Positions 11,741 to 23,351 are shown, counted from the first letter of the stretch. The stretch: DNA of 64,000 nucleotides from Ichthyophis bannanicus (GCA_033557465.1 CM066039.1:49195788-49259787); one strand, 5' to 3'. Numbers and translations are program-made. Notes: a model not told the origin generated them from the letters alone.

Positions 11741-13122
11741 ATGGAAAAATTGGTCTTCTGTGTGCTGATATTCAGCATGCCAGTGAAAGCCCAGGTGTGT
11801 CCCAAGAGATGTATGTGTCAAAACCTGGCACCTTCCCTTGCCATCCTTTGTACCAAGACAGGCTTACTATTTGTGCCACCTGTTATTGACCGTCGGACAG
11901 TGGAACTTAGACTGACTGACAACTTCATCACAGTGATCCGAAGGAAGGACTTTGCCAACATGACCAGCCTCCTCCACTTGACCCTTTCCAGAAATACAAT
12001 AAGCCAAATTATGCCTTACACATTTGCAGATCTGAAAGGGTTGAGGGCTTTGCACCTAGATAACAACAGGATAATTGGTATCAGCAGTATTCACTTCAAA
12101 GGACTGCTGAGTCTGCGCCACCTAATATTGAGTAACAACCAGCTTCAGCAAATAGCTTCAGGGTCTTTTGATGACTTCATTGGGATACTGGAAGATCTGG
12201 ATCTTTCCTACAACAACTTGATTAACATTCCCTGGGACATTATTGGAAAACTGAATAATGTCAATTCTCTCAGCCTGGACCATAACCTAATTGACTTTGT
12301 TCCTGAGGGGGTGTTTACCAATCTTCTCAAACTAGCTCGGCTAGATATGACATCCAATAAGTTGAAGAAGATCCCACCAGATCCACTATTTTTGAGGATA
12401 CCAGTGTATGCAAAGTCCAAGGGCTCTCCATTGACCTCTTTGGTTCTCAGCTTTGGGGGTAACCCACTACACTGTAATTGTGAGTTATTATGGCTCAGGC
12501 GCCTCACCAGGGAAGATGATCTGGAGACCTGTGCATCTCCTCCCGATCTGCTGGGCAAATATTTCTGGACCATACCTGAGGAGGAATTCATCTGTGACCC
12601 TCCAGTGATTACCAGACATTCAGGTAAGACATCAGTTATGGAAGGAGAAGGGGTTTTATTCAAGTGTAAAGCCATTGGAGACCCAGATCCTTTAATCCAT
12701 TGGGTGTCACCAGATGGGAAGGTAATCTCTAACTCATCTAGGACAATTTCATATGAAAATGGAACACTTGAAGTTCTCATCACCACCATAAAGGATAGCG
12801 GCAATTTTACCTGCATTGCTTCCAATGCAGCTGGAGATGCCACTGCCTCAGCTGAACTGTATATCAATCCTCTCCCTCATTTTGCAAACACAACCAATCA
12901 TGTTAAACTTCCAGAGACAGGGCCCTCCGATATCCTCATCTCTGCCAAGTCTAGCTCTCCCAGCAATGGAAATGAGAGCAGTATTCAACCAGACAAGAAG
13001 GTGGTAGCAGCTACCATGACATCTTCCACAGCTCTCATTCAGTGGTACCCACAGAACATCCCTGGAATCCATATGTACCAGATCCAATACAACAGCTCCT
13101 CTGATAACACGTTACTATACAG
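11741..13122 (+). CDS. LRFN3: LRFN/SALM synaptic adhesion protein, first coding exon (LRFN3-like)
   Basis: This exon encodes about 460 residues of a type I membrane synaptic adhesion molecule. Residues 1-17 are a signal peptide. A cysteine-rich LRR N-cap (C20, C24, C26, C37) follows, then about six to seven leucine-rich repeats (45-215) and the LRR C-cap (240-290, [15 protein letters not shown]). An Ig domain at about 290-375 has cysteines C309 and C358. A linker leads to the start of a fibronectin III domain at about 419-460. The family is clear. LRFN3 is preferred over LRFN1, LRFN2 and LRFN5 because of details such as [28 protein letters not shown] and the GSP/LVL stretch before FGGNP. The N-terminal MEK...VKAQ is more LRFN5-like, so paralogue assignment is tentative. 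The frame ends at a splice donor at 13123 (exon ends in codon position 2), where other LRFN genes also split before the fibronectin domain is complete. The transmembrane segment and PDZ-ligand tail must be on a later exon, not seen here. Confidence 0.93.
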
Positions 13123-13128
13123 GTGAGT
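13123..13128 (+). other. 5' splice site of the LRFN exon
   Basis: AG|GTGAGT is a near-consensus donor. Reading through it gives an immediate TGA (13124-13126), which supports splicing here. No plus-strand exon with the rest of the fibronectin domain and a transmembrane segment is recognisable up to 64000, so the intron appears to exceed 50.8 kb. Confidence 0.9.
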
Positions 13129-13775
13129 GGAGTTTTCTTAATTACAGTATACGAAGTTCCAATAAGGATGGACCTTTATGCTGAGTCAAAGGCCAATCAA
13201 TATTTACCAAGTATAATTATGAAAACGAATGTTATTATATACAGCAAGAGGGGTTAATAAAGAGAAATTATTGACACCTAGGATACTGGAAGAGGGTGGA
13301 TGCCTGTATTTAATAAATAAAAGAAATATATATGGTTTTAGACACTTACTTGATGTGACATTAAGTTGAAAGGAGTTAAGCAATTTTACATCTTTAAATA
13401 TGCTGAGGCAATCCTGGACTCTGATAGGAAACAAGACATTCAACAAATTGACATGATGAGGGGAGATGAAAATGTGAAACTACATTAATGTAGGGAGAAA
13501 TCTTCTATAACCTAGGAGATGGTTACGTCTTCAGTTTAGTGTGAGCACTGGCTGTCAGGAGGCTATAAATCCGGATCCTGAGATCATAGCTCAGGAAAAA
13601 TAAGAAACCAGAAATGTTGAGCCATCAGAAAGTCTCATATACCAAGCCAAGATAAGTAGTAGTTAGGGCTGAGCATTCGTTAATGAGCATTCACTTCGTT
13701 AGTGCATCTCAAAAGATTTAGTGCAGACTGAATTGATCTAAGACACTCTAAAGTCTAACCTATGAATTAACACAC
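13129..13775. other. Intron sequence, nothing recognised
   Basis: AT-rich sequence with no coding or repeat signal I can name. Confidence 0.5.
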
Positions 13776-14634
13776 ATTAAGGGGCCCCTTTCCTAAAGAG
13801 TGCTGACTGTCAGTGTGGGTCTGGTACATGTTAAAGGCGTGCATTGGACATATGTTGACAGCTAGTGTGGGGCTGTGACAAGCACCATATCTAGCCCTGG
13901 GCGAGCGGTGCAGCCACAAAGGGCGCAAGGGCTTGAGAGGCGCATTTTGGCTGCCTGCTGTTGCCCTGCTTCCGCCACATTTTCTTCTCTCAGCGGCAGC
14001 AGGGGCAACAGCAGGCAGCTGAAATGTACCCCTTAAGCCTTTTCATAGCACTTTAAGCAGATCTGGTCCCTCCCTCCTCTGATGCGATGTCAGAGCAGGA
14101 GGGACAGATCTGCTTAAAGTGCCGGCGACTTGCACATCGGGCGCGTGTGTGCCCTCTCCCAGCTCCGCCCAGCCACTTTCTGCACTTGCCCTGCTGCCGG
14201 CACCGCTGTGGAGAAAACAGAGGCGGAAGCAGCAATGTAGGAGCAGGCAGTAGCTGGATGAAGTGGCGAGGGGGGGGGGGGCCCGATGTACAAGTTGCAC
14301 AGGGCGTGATTCTAGCTCAGTATGGACCTGACTGTGATTGTGCTGCAGGAGTTTGCCACTAACTGTCTGTGGCACATTAGGGGAGCAAGTGGACAGGTTT
14401 AGGGAAGACGGTGGGCGAAAGAGCAGCTTGCAATCAGCAGGCGCACGCTAACTGCAAGGTAGTCAGTCAGCACAGGTGCAATTACTGCACCTCAATAAGT
14501 GGAGGTAAGTGCACCTGAGTTAATGTGACAATGTTGCGTGTTGCATCCTCCAACAGTGTTTCACCTAATACATTATGATTTTGCAGGCTATAGGTGCAAA
14601 CCACAATGCACTTTAGTAAAAGGGCCCCTAAGAG
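13776..14634. repeat. MITE of the TTTACTAAA family with a fold-back insertion
   Basis: The left end 'aaggggcccctttcctaaag' and right end 'ctttagtaaaagggcccct' are inverted copies. Between about 13880 and 14330 lies a GC-rich segment with its own nested inverted repeats, including the palindrome at 14049-14121 and the pair 13951-13971/14000-14020. This looks like one element inside another. A poly-G run sits at 14270-14280. Confidence 0.6.
14049..14121. repeat. 73-bp near-perfect palindrome
   Basis: The arms CACTTTAAGCAGATCTG... and ...CAGATCTGCTTAAAGTG pair over about 33 bp with small gaps, around a short TGCGATG loop. It sits in the inner fold-back part of the MITE. Confidence 0.9.
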
Positions 14635-14918
14635 TCTTTATTGAATAGGCTTGTACTGTGATTCCCAGTACTGCAAGTGCTCTCACACAAGTTTTCAGTT
14701 TCTTCTTGGAATTTTCCAAAATTTTACTGATTTTCAGGGTTTTTTTTGGTCCATATTTGTTTTTAGTGTATAGATTTTATGTGTGTTAGAGTTTTCTATG
14801 CATGCATATGCTTATTTTATAATATATGTGAATATATTGCAACTCTGTCCCTGCTCTGCCCAAACCATCCTCCAGCAACAACTATGCCATCTTATCAGCC
14901 TATGTACTTACACCAGGG

Positions 14919-15033
14919 GGTATGTTTACTAAACAGCGGTAGAGGCTTCTGTGCGATATCGGAGCCGCCACCCCATTTGGGGCCACAGCTCTGATATCAC
15001 ATGGAAGCCACTACCGCTGTTTAGTAAACATAC
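14919..15033. repeat. 115-bp palindromic MITE
   Basis: The left arm starts GGTATGTTTACTAAACAGCG. The right arm is its reverse complement over about 55 bp at roughly 87% identity, with a loop of about 5 bp (ATTTG) near 14975. It is a minimal member of the TTTACTAAA-ended family. Confidence 0.9.
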
Positions 15034-15119
15034 CTCCATGTGTACATGGTCACACAATTTTATGAGAGCCTTTTCTACCTTTAAATATGTTTTGGACATG
15101 GAAAATGCTTTCTAAAACT

Positions 15120-15765
15120 ATCCCTGCAGAGAGCAATTTTATAACATCGTACTCAGTTTATGTGTTTCACAGACTTATTTTACACCTGTTTTATAAAGTT
15201 AAGTATGCATGTGCTCAACTTACACTGGTATTTTATAAGTGGCAGAAACTGTGCCTTTAAGAAGGGCAGACCCAACCAATAGGCAAACTAGGTGATAATC
15301 TAGGGTGGCAACTTCCTAGGAGGTGGCTAACAGCAGGGCATTCAAAGCCAAACAATAGATTTTGACAGCCAGGCGGTATAAATCTTAAGGTTTGCCTAGG
15401 GCGCCAACTCCTTACACCAGCTCTGGGGCCAACGCTGCCTTTAAGGCATGATCTGCCAGTCTTGGAGTTGACATAAACGATTGTGGCTATTTTTGCAAGT
15501 ACCTGCTTAAATTAGTGTATTCTATAATCAATATACATTCTTCCTCTTACTGCCCATGCTCTGTTCAAACTCCGCCCATGAGGCTTATAGTGAAAGTACG
15601 CACCATGAAAACAACACACATACTTTCATGCTAGTCAGTATTTCGTAAGTAATCATTTTTGCGCAGAAGCAGCCACTTATGCGTGTAAGTGACTGAACTG
15701 CTGATATATATGCACATGGTTGACACTTAAAAAGCAGGCAGCTCCTTATAAAATTTCCCCCTTAA
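15120..15765. repeat. MITE with TTTATAA-type ends
   Basis: The left end is 'gcaattttataac' and the right end 'cttataaaatttcccc'. The interior has the same word content as 10088-11221. A hAT-like MITE is inserted at 15263-15437. No coding capacity. Confidence 0.5.
15263..15437 (+). repeat. hAT-like MITE copy
   Basis: It shares with the copies at 23.8, 40.8 and 54.9 kb the left part 'aggcaaactaggtg', the centre 'gcagggcattcaaagc', the segment 'ttaaggtttgcctaggg' and the right end 'ctctggggcc'. The ends are partly eroded. Confidence 0.7.
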
Positions 15766-17040
15766 TGTCTGCGTTGGTACACAAGAATTTTGCTGGGTTA
15801 TTATCATTTGTAGCAGCATGTACTCCAATGGTCTTGTCGTATACAGGAATGATACTACAACATGGTTCATCAGGACAATATTCTGTAGCTCAGCTGAAGA
15901 GCTGCAGCTCTCTCTGGACCCATCAAAAGATGAAGTTGGAAAGCTAACAGGTGTAAAGACCTTACACAGCACCGTGTGAGAGGGACGTTTAAAAAGAGGA
16001 AATGATTAATGCAGAATGCTTTGGGCCTGTCAAAAAATGACAAGGAAGTATTGACAAATTTCAAAATTAACTACACTCCTGCCTTATGATAAGCTGTGGT
16101 GTGCTGTCTTCTCTTTTTGAAGAATGCAGAGGGGGATCTAACTGCACAGCCTTCCATGCTCACCTTCGGCATATGGTGACTATACTGCTTGGCAATAAAC
16201 ATGAGATGGACCCATTTGGTTGAATTACCTCAGTCCTGCAACCAGAGAGAGTGTTAAGTCCTTGGATCAGATATCGTTTCCAGTCTTGAAGATTTCTAGG
16301 TTAGGCTCCCTGAGAAAGTTGCATTTTTTTGTGTAAAATTAATTTCTATCAGCTAAGGGTAATGACCTCAGTAATAATTCCCCACGATGATTTTCATGTA
16401 CTCAGGGAGTTAATGACGGTAAATAGATGCTGCCAATCTCTCAAAAGGGAAATCTGCGAGCCTTATGCACCAAATGGTCTAACTCATTTTGAGCAGCAGT
16501 TAAATATGTACAGTAAAAGCAGATTACAGGCAAACAAGGGAATGAGTAAACTTGTGGGGGATAGTTCTATAACAGGACACCGATAAAACGTTCAATGCTC
16601 CTATTTTGTGCTACTTTATAAAGGCATTCATACATAAAGAGCCTTACCTAGACAAATCCAGAAGAACGTCATACACTATAAATAAAGATTATTTTTTGGA
16701 GACCTTATCATACCTTATCCACCAGTATATTTGAAGTGGAACTGAGTATTGGTGGTCCTATTTTATTATTTGTATGGAAAATAGAAATGATCTAAAATCA
16801 TCCCCACTTTTAAACAGCATATAAAAGAGGAATTTTTCCAGTACCCTTTACTACGTAGAGAGACCTGATGACTGATTGTAAAATATTGGTAAAGTATGGT
16901 AGAAACTAGATAAATTTGGTTTCTTACATATTTTCAAATATAACAAATTTTAAAATATAAAAAGCTAAAAAAGCAAACTTTTAAATCTATATTCATAAAT
17001 ATTCAAGCAAGTAAAATTTGTAGGGAGTGATGATGAATAT
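15766..17040. other. No gene recognised
   Basis: AT-rich sequence with short open frames and no motif or repeat I can identify. Confidence 0.5.
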
Positions 17041-18625
17041 TACATAGAAACATGACGACAGAAAAAGACCACATGACCTATCTATTCTGTTCTTCCATAT
17101 CACCGACTACAACAGTCCCCTTTTTCCTTTAGAGATCCTCTGTATTTGCCCTCTCTTCTTTGAATTCAGATACTGTCCTCATCTCTACCACCTCCACTGG
17201 GAGACTATTCCACTGATCAACCACTCTTTCCATAAAGAAATATTTCTGCATATCACTCCTGAATCTATCCCCTTTCACCCTCATTACAATGTCCCTTCAG
17301 AGCAGAACTTGCTTTCAATTGAAAGAGACTCTCCCCTGTGCATTTATGCCACGGAGGTATTTAAACATCTCAATCATATCACCTCTATCCCGCCTTTCCT
17401 CTAGGGTGTAAATGTTAAGATCTTTTAATCTGTCCTCATAGGCTTTATAACAAAGACCACTAACCATTTTAGTAGCCACCCTCTGTACTGACTCCATCCT
17501 GTTTATATGCTTTTGAAGGTGCGGTCTCCAGAACTGCACACAATACTCCAAATGAGATCGCACCAAAGACTTATACAGAGGCACTATCACCTCCTTTTTT
17601 CTGCTAGCCATTCCTCTCCGTATGCACCCAAGCATCCTTCTAGCTTTTGCTGTCGCCTTTTCTACCTATTTAGCTACTTTCAGATCATCAGACACAATCA
17701 CACCTAGGCCCTGCTCTTCTTTAGTGGACAAAAGTACTTCACCCCCTATACTATATTGCTCCATTGGATTGCTGCAGCATGACCTTGCATTTTTTAACAT
17801 TAAATTTCAGCTGCCAAATTCTAGACTATTCTTCAAGCTTAGCTAGATCCCTCTTCATGTTATCTACTCCTCCTAGGTATCTACTCTATTGCAGATTTTG
17901 GTATCATCCGCAAAGAGGCAAACCTTACTTCACAGCCCTTCCGCTATATCACTAACAAAGATGTTAAAAAGAATCGGACCAAGGACAGATCCCTGGAGCA
18001 CACCACTGGTAACCACCTCATCAGAGTGAGCTCCATTTACCTGTACCCTTTGTCACCTCCCACTCAACCAATTTCCAACCCAAGCAGTAACTTTAGGGTC
18101 CATCCCTAGGGTGCTCAGTTTGTTTATAAGTCGCCTGTGAGGAACGGTGTCAAAGGCTTTACTGGAATCTAAATACACCACATTTAGGGCTCTCCCTCGG
18201 TCCAACTTCCTGGTAACCCAGTCAAAGAAATCAATCAGATTTGTCTGACAAGACCTGCCTCTGGTGAATCCATGCTGCCTCGGATCCTGTAATCCACTGG
18301 ACTCGAGAAACCTCACTATTTTCTCTTTCAGCAGCATTTCTAATAATTTACTCACCACCAAAGTTAAACTAACCAGCCTGTAGTTTTCAACCACATCCTT
18401 ACTTCTGCTTTTGTGTAAAGGGACCACATGAGCCTCTCTCTAGTCCTTTGGCACCACTGCTGACTCCAATGAGGCATTGAAAAGGTCAGTCAGTGGAGCT
18501 GCTAGAACGTTCCCAGGTTCCCTCAGTATTCTAGGGTGTATCCCATCCGGTCCCATCGCTTTGTTTACTTTAAGTTGAGCTAGTTTCTCACGAACACAGT
18601 CTTCTGAAAATTGTTCACGATTCCC
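17041..18625 (-). mobile_element. CR1 LINE, 5'-truncated
   Basis: On the minus strand this reads about 1.6 kb of CR1 ORF2 (reverse transcriptase) plus the 3' end. The 3' terminus matches those of the CR1 copies at 38.0 and 57.0 kb ('ggtctttttctgtcgtcatg'). The RT begins in the palm/fingers region, so endonuclease and ORF1 are missing. Stops and frameshifts break it. Confidence 0.9.
17315..18620 (-). pseudogene. CR1 reverse transcriptase fragment
   Basis: The block at 18427-18053 carries the RT fingers and the first catalytic region (VVYLDSSKAFDTVPHRRL). The catalytic FADD block region around 17900 is out of frame. The C-terminal block at 17635-17315 has PLYKSLVRSHLEYC and ends near EERRDRGDMIEMFKYLRG. 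At least two frame breaks separate the parts. The same order is seen, better preserved, at 55865-56958. Confidence 0.88.
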
Positions 18626-18659
18626 CTTGCTTCTGTTCCTGTTTGTGGGTGTTTTCTGA

Positions 18660-18707
18660 GGTCGATGCAGACTATGCTACATCGTAAGCATAGTCTGCAT
18701 CGACCTA
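18660..18707. repeat. Perfect 20-bp inverted repeat with 8-bp loop
   Basis: AGGTCGATGCAGACTATGCT at 18660-18679 pairs perfectly with 18688-18707 around ACATCGTA. It lies just beyond the 5' end of the CR1 fragment. Confidence 0.95.
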
Positions 18708-19196
18708 CATTTGAGCTTCCTTTTGGACATTACTTCACCATTGTCAGAGTGGTATGGTGTGATTATATTAATATATTATTCTTGCATTCATTTTTTTTGA
18801 ATGTCTTTTTGGTTGCAAAAATTTGGAATTTTTATTGAGCAATTTTTCTGATACACGTTTCACTCATTGATTTCTACTCTCAACGTGCCATACCTGCAAA
18901 ACATTAGCGCAGCTTAGGAAACACGCCCTGCCAGCTGGTATTGTTTGATGATGAGCAGTTTTATTGTAATGAATAAGGTCTACTATTATGCAGAGCTATT
19001 ATGGAACAGACAACAAATTGAAATTGAAATAAGATTAATAATTCAATAATTTTGGTCTCCTCCTTAAATTAATGATTGCCCCCAACATTTTAAGCCAATA
19101 TTTAATAAAATATAGGGATAATCTTTGGTTAGAATGAGAGAGAAGGTGATTTGACAATGGTGGGGAAAGACAATCTACCAGGAGAGGATGTGAGGG
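18708..19196. other. No gene recognised
   Basis: AT-rich sequence. Around 18895-18935 it resembles one end of a MITE. Confidence 0.45.
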
Positions 19197-19251
19197 CAAG
19201 AGAGAGAGAGAGATTGGGTGGGCGGGCGGGCGGGCGGGGGGGGGGGGGGGG
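19197..19251. repeat. Simple repeats (AG)n, (GGGC)n, poly-G
   Basis: Adjacent AG dinucleotide, GGGC tetranucleotide and G homopolymer runs are directly visible. Confidence 0.97.
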
Positions 19252-19287
19252 TAAGGAGCAACTGGGAAGTAGCGAGGAGGAGAGAGG

Positions 19288-20030
19288 GTGTGCCAAAAGT
19301 TGAGTAGGTATGGAGAATGCTTGGAAAAGAGACGGCTGAGGGGAGATATGATAGAAGTCTATAAATTAATGAACGGAGTGGAATGGGTAAACGTAGATCG
19401 ATTGTTTACGTCATCAGAATATAGAAAGACTAGGGGACATTTTATTTTTATTTATTTATTATATTCTCTTATATACTGCGCTATTCTGCATCAGTGCGGT
19501 TTACATTGAACAAACTGAAATTACATTGAACAGGGCGTTATAACTTGGAGATAACTATTTTACAGGGAACATGGGCTATGGAGGGTTAAGTGGCTTGCCC
19601 AAGACCACAAGGAGCACCTGTGGGACTAGAAACCCCAGTCCTTCCGGCCCAAGGTTGCTGTCCTCTAGTGGGATGCAATGAAGCTACTGGGTAACTTATT
19701 TAAGACTAATAAGAGAAAATATTTTTCACTCAACTTGTAATCAAACTCTGGAATTTGTTACCGGAGGATGTAGTAAAGGCTGTTAGTGTAGCTGGGTTTA
19801 AAAAAGGTTTGGACAAGTTCCTGGAGGAAAGGTCCATAAACCATTATTAAAGTGGACCCGGGATATCACTGCTTGACCCAATACGAGCATTGTGGAACCT
19901 GTGTCTTTTGGGGAAACTTCTAGGTACTTGTGACCTAGATTGGCTACTGTTGGAAACAGGATACTGGGCTTGATGGACCTTGGTCTGACCCAGTATGGCC
20001 TATCTTATGTTCTGATGTTCTTAAAGATGG
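19288..20030 (+). mobile_element. CR1 LINE 3' end (second subfamily), split by a SINE
   Basis: The C-terminal end of CR1 RT is readable at 19310-19437 (RRLRGDMIEVYKLMNG) and resumes after 19675. The 3' terminus reads 'actgggcttgatggacctt' followed by 'ggtctgacccagtatggcc' and 'ttatgttc' octamers, the usual CR1 3' end. The subfamily differs from the CR1 copies at 17, 37 and 56 kb. Confidence 0.85.
19438..19675 (-). repeat. SINE inserted in CR1, 5'-truncated
   Basis: On the minus strand it reads a core 'cttgggcaagccacttaacc', then 'atgtaaaccgcactgatg', then 'gcgcagtatataaga' and an (aaat)n tail. This is the same layout as the SINE at 28113-28345. The CR1 RT frame continues on both sides. Confidence 0.75.
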
Positions 20031-20754
20031 AGGGAGGGGGAGAGAGAGGTCCAGGAATGGAGAAGACAAGAAACAGTAGAAAAGAGGATGGAGAAAGATA
20101 AGAAGGGAGAGAAGTTGATGGAGGCAGTGATGACGGAAGAGGGGGATGGGGAAGGTCTAGAGGAGAGAGCAGGGGGAGGAGAGATGCTGGTTTGCTACTT
20201 TCCAGCTGCTTGGTTCAGGCTTTTCTCACCTCCTGGGAGAAGTGACATATCAGTAGTACGGAAGAGTCAGAGGGATAATTGCACCCCATACGGATTTTAA
20301 TGAGTGTAGTGGTAGAAAATGCCAGTGTATCCACTTTCATGAGTGCTGAATTTAGTGGGAAGCCTTATGTGGAATCTGTCAGTTAAATAATTAAACGGAC
20401 CTTAGGGTAGACAAGATTTATTAATTTTATTTAAAATATTTATAGTCCACCTGCAATCAAACATAGTAGATGGTTATGTCCTTTCCATACAAATTTGTTG
20501 TTAACCTTTGCAGTTGTATTGCTGCGGTGCCAAGGGTTTTAGTACACCTGGCCAAGTGAATTTGTTTCAGTGGGTCCCTGTTGGATCTAATGTTCTGTTT
20601 TCCCAATAAGAGGTTTATTAGTGTTCTACGGACTAGTGCAATATTTCAGTGTCACCTTTCCATATGCTCTGTGGCTAGTTGCAGGGGGTGTGGCTACTGT
20701 GGGAGGTGGAGCTGTGGACAGTCACCCACCCCCTAAAGCTGGCCCTGCATATGC
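20031..20754. other. Purine-rich tract, then no gene recognised
   Basis: 20031-20190 is a GA-rich low-complexity tract whose open frame (GEE/EGD-rich) is not convincing. Nothing else is recognised. Confidence 0.5.
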
Positions 20755-21163
20755 GTACCAGCACCCTTTTCCCGAGATAAAAAGCACTGTCGTGCGGACA
20801 TGACAGTGTCCGCATGTTAATTCCCATAGTAACTGCACATTGTGCGACGGGGCAGAGAGTGGGTGTGTTAGGGGAGGAGTGTGTGTGTGGGAAGCATATT
20901 ACAGTTAGCGCCGGAATTCCTAGCGCATGTTCGGTGCAGCCATGCTAACTGCTGCCTTGTCAGCGAACAAGAACTCAATGGATGGCATTTGGTGCACCTA
21001 CATTAATTGCAAATGCTGCTGCCGTAAACGTCTGCACGCTGACTGCAAGGAACAGGCTGGACATGCACCCGATAGTTAAAGCATGACAGTTGTGCAGTAG
21101 TTTTAGCGCTAACTGAACATTATGTGCACAACCTAAAAGGCTTTAGTGAAAGGACCCCTCAGT
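20755..21163. repeat. MITE of the TTTACTAAA family, diverged
   Basis: The right end 'ggctttagtgaaaggacccc' matches the family terminus. The interior shares GCGCTAAC-type words. The left boundary is approximate. Confidence 0.5.
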
Positions 21164-21189
21164 CACCTCAAATCAGCACTGAATCCACA

Positions 21190-21700
21190 CATAGCCACAT
21201 AGATTTACTATTACTCATCATTTGTATAGCGCTACAAGGCATATGCAGCGCTATACAGACACATGTAAAGGACGATCTCTGCTCATCAGTCAAGACTGAC
21301 AGTATAACAGCTGAGGACAAGGACATCTGGGGGAGTGGAGAGAAAACACATAGGAAACCGAGCAGATCAGGATCCAAAAGCAGACTCGAAGAGGTGAGTT
21401 TTCAGCCTGGATTTGAAAGGGGCCAGAGATGAAGCCTGACGCACAGACTCGGGTAGTTTGTTCCAGGAAGAAGGAGCAGCAAGGTGGAAGGATCAAAGTC
21501 TGGAGTTGGCAGTAGAAGAGGAGGGCACAGATAGAAGGGATCTGACAGAAGAGCGGCGTTCCCGAGGAGGGGTGTAGGGAGAGATAAGAGAGGAAAGGTA
21601 GTGAGGAGAGAAGCAGAATGAGTGCACTTATAGGTCAGTAGGAGAAGTTTCAACTGGATATGGAAACAGATAAATAGGGCGCTATGAAGCGACTTGAGAA
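21190..21700 (-). repeat. GCGCTATAC-type interspersed repeat, copy 1
   Basis: It contains 'tttgtatagcgctacaagg' followed by 'gatctctgctca', also found at 38083-38275 ('aatgctacaaggagaatgca', 'ggtccttgctcaacag'). The downstream part (21380-21660) is a purine-rich continuation. It is a non-coding repeat family of unknown class. Confidence 0.55.
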
Positions 21701-21867
21701 TATACCCCTTCCTCTACCCCCCTCCTTCCCCCCCTTCAAACCTCGAACCTTTATCCCCATTATGTTGACATGTTTGCTTGCTTCTATTTACCTGTTCTAT
21801 GTTATTTAGATTTAGATCTGTTTTGATATTATGCCTGTTCTATGTAAAGTTGCTTGACTGTTCACGT

Positions 21868-21925
21868 TTCTTGTAAACCGCGCTGATACCAAATAGTGCA
21901 GTCTATAAAAGCTAATAAATAATAC
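21868..21925 (+). repeat. SINE/LINE 3' tail
   Basis: It reads 'gtaaaccgcgctgatacc' followed by 'tataaaagctaataaataat', the shared tail type. Confidence 0.6.
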
Positions 21926-22059
21926 ACCAGATTAACACTCACCAGAGTAGGTGTTAAAATGAAAGCAGCCAATATAAAACAAATTACCTTTCTTATTCTG
22001 GCGTTCTTTATCACCAAGGGTTGGGGTTTTTTTTGTTTTTTTTGTTTTTTTTTTTTACT

Positions 22060-22475
22060 AACGGGCCATAGCTGACAGTGCGTGTTCTGCCGCGTGCTGA
22101 AGGCATGCTGGGGCATGCATTGCCAGCTAGCATGGGGCCATGATAGTTAGCATGGGATGATTCCTGTGCAGCCTCTATTAGGGTTGTGAGTGGGCAGCTT
22201 AGGGCTCAGCACAGTGAGCGCAGGGTGTGAATCCATCACTATCTGCACTAGCATGGGTCCTCCTAAAGCCCCCTCAATAGGTGGAGTTACGTGCCCTCTC
22301 GCTAATGCAGAACACATTTTACCGGGCAGCATTCCACATTTACTGCCTGGGAAATGCATTGCGCACTCCTGACAGTTAACTCAGCGGTGTTCCACATAAT
22401 GGGCCATAATTTTGGTGCTTTTTGCACAGTAGGGGGCAACATCTTAGCGCTGTTCAGTTAAAGATCCCCTAAGAA
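22060..22475. repeat. MITE of the TTTACTAAA family, diverged
   Basis: The left end 'actaacgggccatagctg' and right end 'ttagcgctgttcagttaaag' flank a non-coding interior with the family's word content. A T-rich run lies just to the left at 22023-22055. Confidence 0.45.
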
Positions 22476-22617
22476 ATGTCACTTTGGTCACACACAATAA
22501 ACTGAAGAATTGCATAGCGTTGAAGTTTAAATATTAAGCAAATTTACAAACGTCTTGGGTGTTGTTTTGACCTGTGATTGAGAAATGAAGGCCTCGTGAA
22601 TAATACAGCTGACTACG

Positions 22618-23041
22618 AGAGGGGTATGCTTACTAAACATGCTATTGGTTAGTGTGGAGTTTATGCTGATGCTCTGGGGAAGTATAGTAAAAGATCCCAT
22701 GCTAAACGTTAGCACGGGAGGGGGCAGTGACTGGGCGGGTTAGGTGCAGAGTATGGGTGTTAATGGCAAATTGTGGTTAGTACGTCCGTCACGGTGGTCT
22801 CTAACTGTGATTGATTGTTGGTAGCACGGCTATACTTACCACCTCCTCAGTGGTTGGCAGTATGAATTCAGGTTGTAGGTACTGATCACTTAGTGTGGCG
22901 AGGTGTATTTCCCTATGGCTTCTGGAGGGGGAATGGGCTAGGCATGTTCCCAGGAGTTAGCATAGGTCTGGGCCAACTCCTTTGCTAATTTTGGTGGTTT
23001 ATTACATGCCACTAACGCATTTTAGTGAACATGCCCTGAAA
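22618..23041. repeat. MITE with GTATGCTTACTAAACATGC ends
   Basis: The left end 'ggtatgcttactaaacatgc' and right end 'gcattttagtgaacatgccc' are inverted copies. Interior non-coding. Confidence 0.65.
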
Positions 23042-23242
23042 AGTCTCTAAGGGTTCTATCCTCCATAATTCAATTATTGGGGATTTCATCATCTCTATTT
23101 GAACAGCATGTTTTTTAAGGGAACATTTGATTTTTCTGGTATTCTTTAGCCTGATAATATACTTCATCTTTTTTTCTGTGCATTTTGATCATATACACCT
23201 GCATGTTGTGATTTCCACTGAAGTCAGTCAATTTGAGTCTTA

Positions 23243-23351
23243 GAGCTCCTTTTACTCATGGTTAGCATGGGCTAAAGATGTTAACAAACACGATCTGCCG
23301 CCATAGACCATTATATTCCTGTAGGTGTGGTGCCAGATAGCATATGCTATG
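23243..23351. repeat. Half of a TTTACTAAA-family MITE
   Basis: The left end 'gagctccttttactcatggt' and the adjoining interior are present. It is interrupted at 23352 by hAT-like MITE sequence. Confidence 0.45.

Noticed and set aside
12208..12867. 219-codon minus-strand frame
   Set aside because: Antisense shadow of the LRFN exon, whose plus-strand domains are unmistakable.
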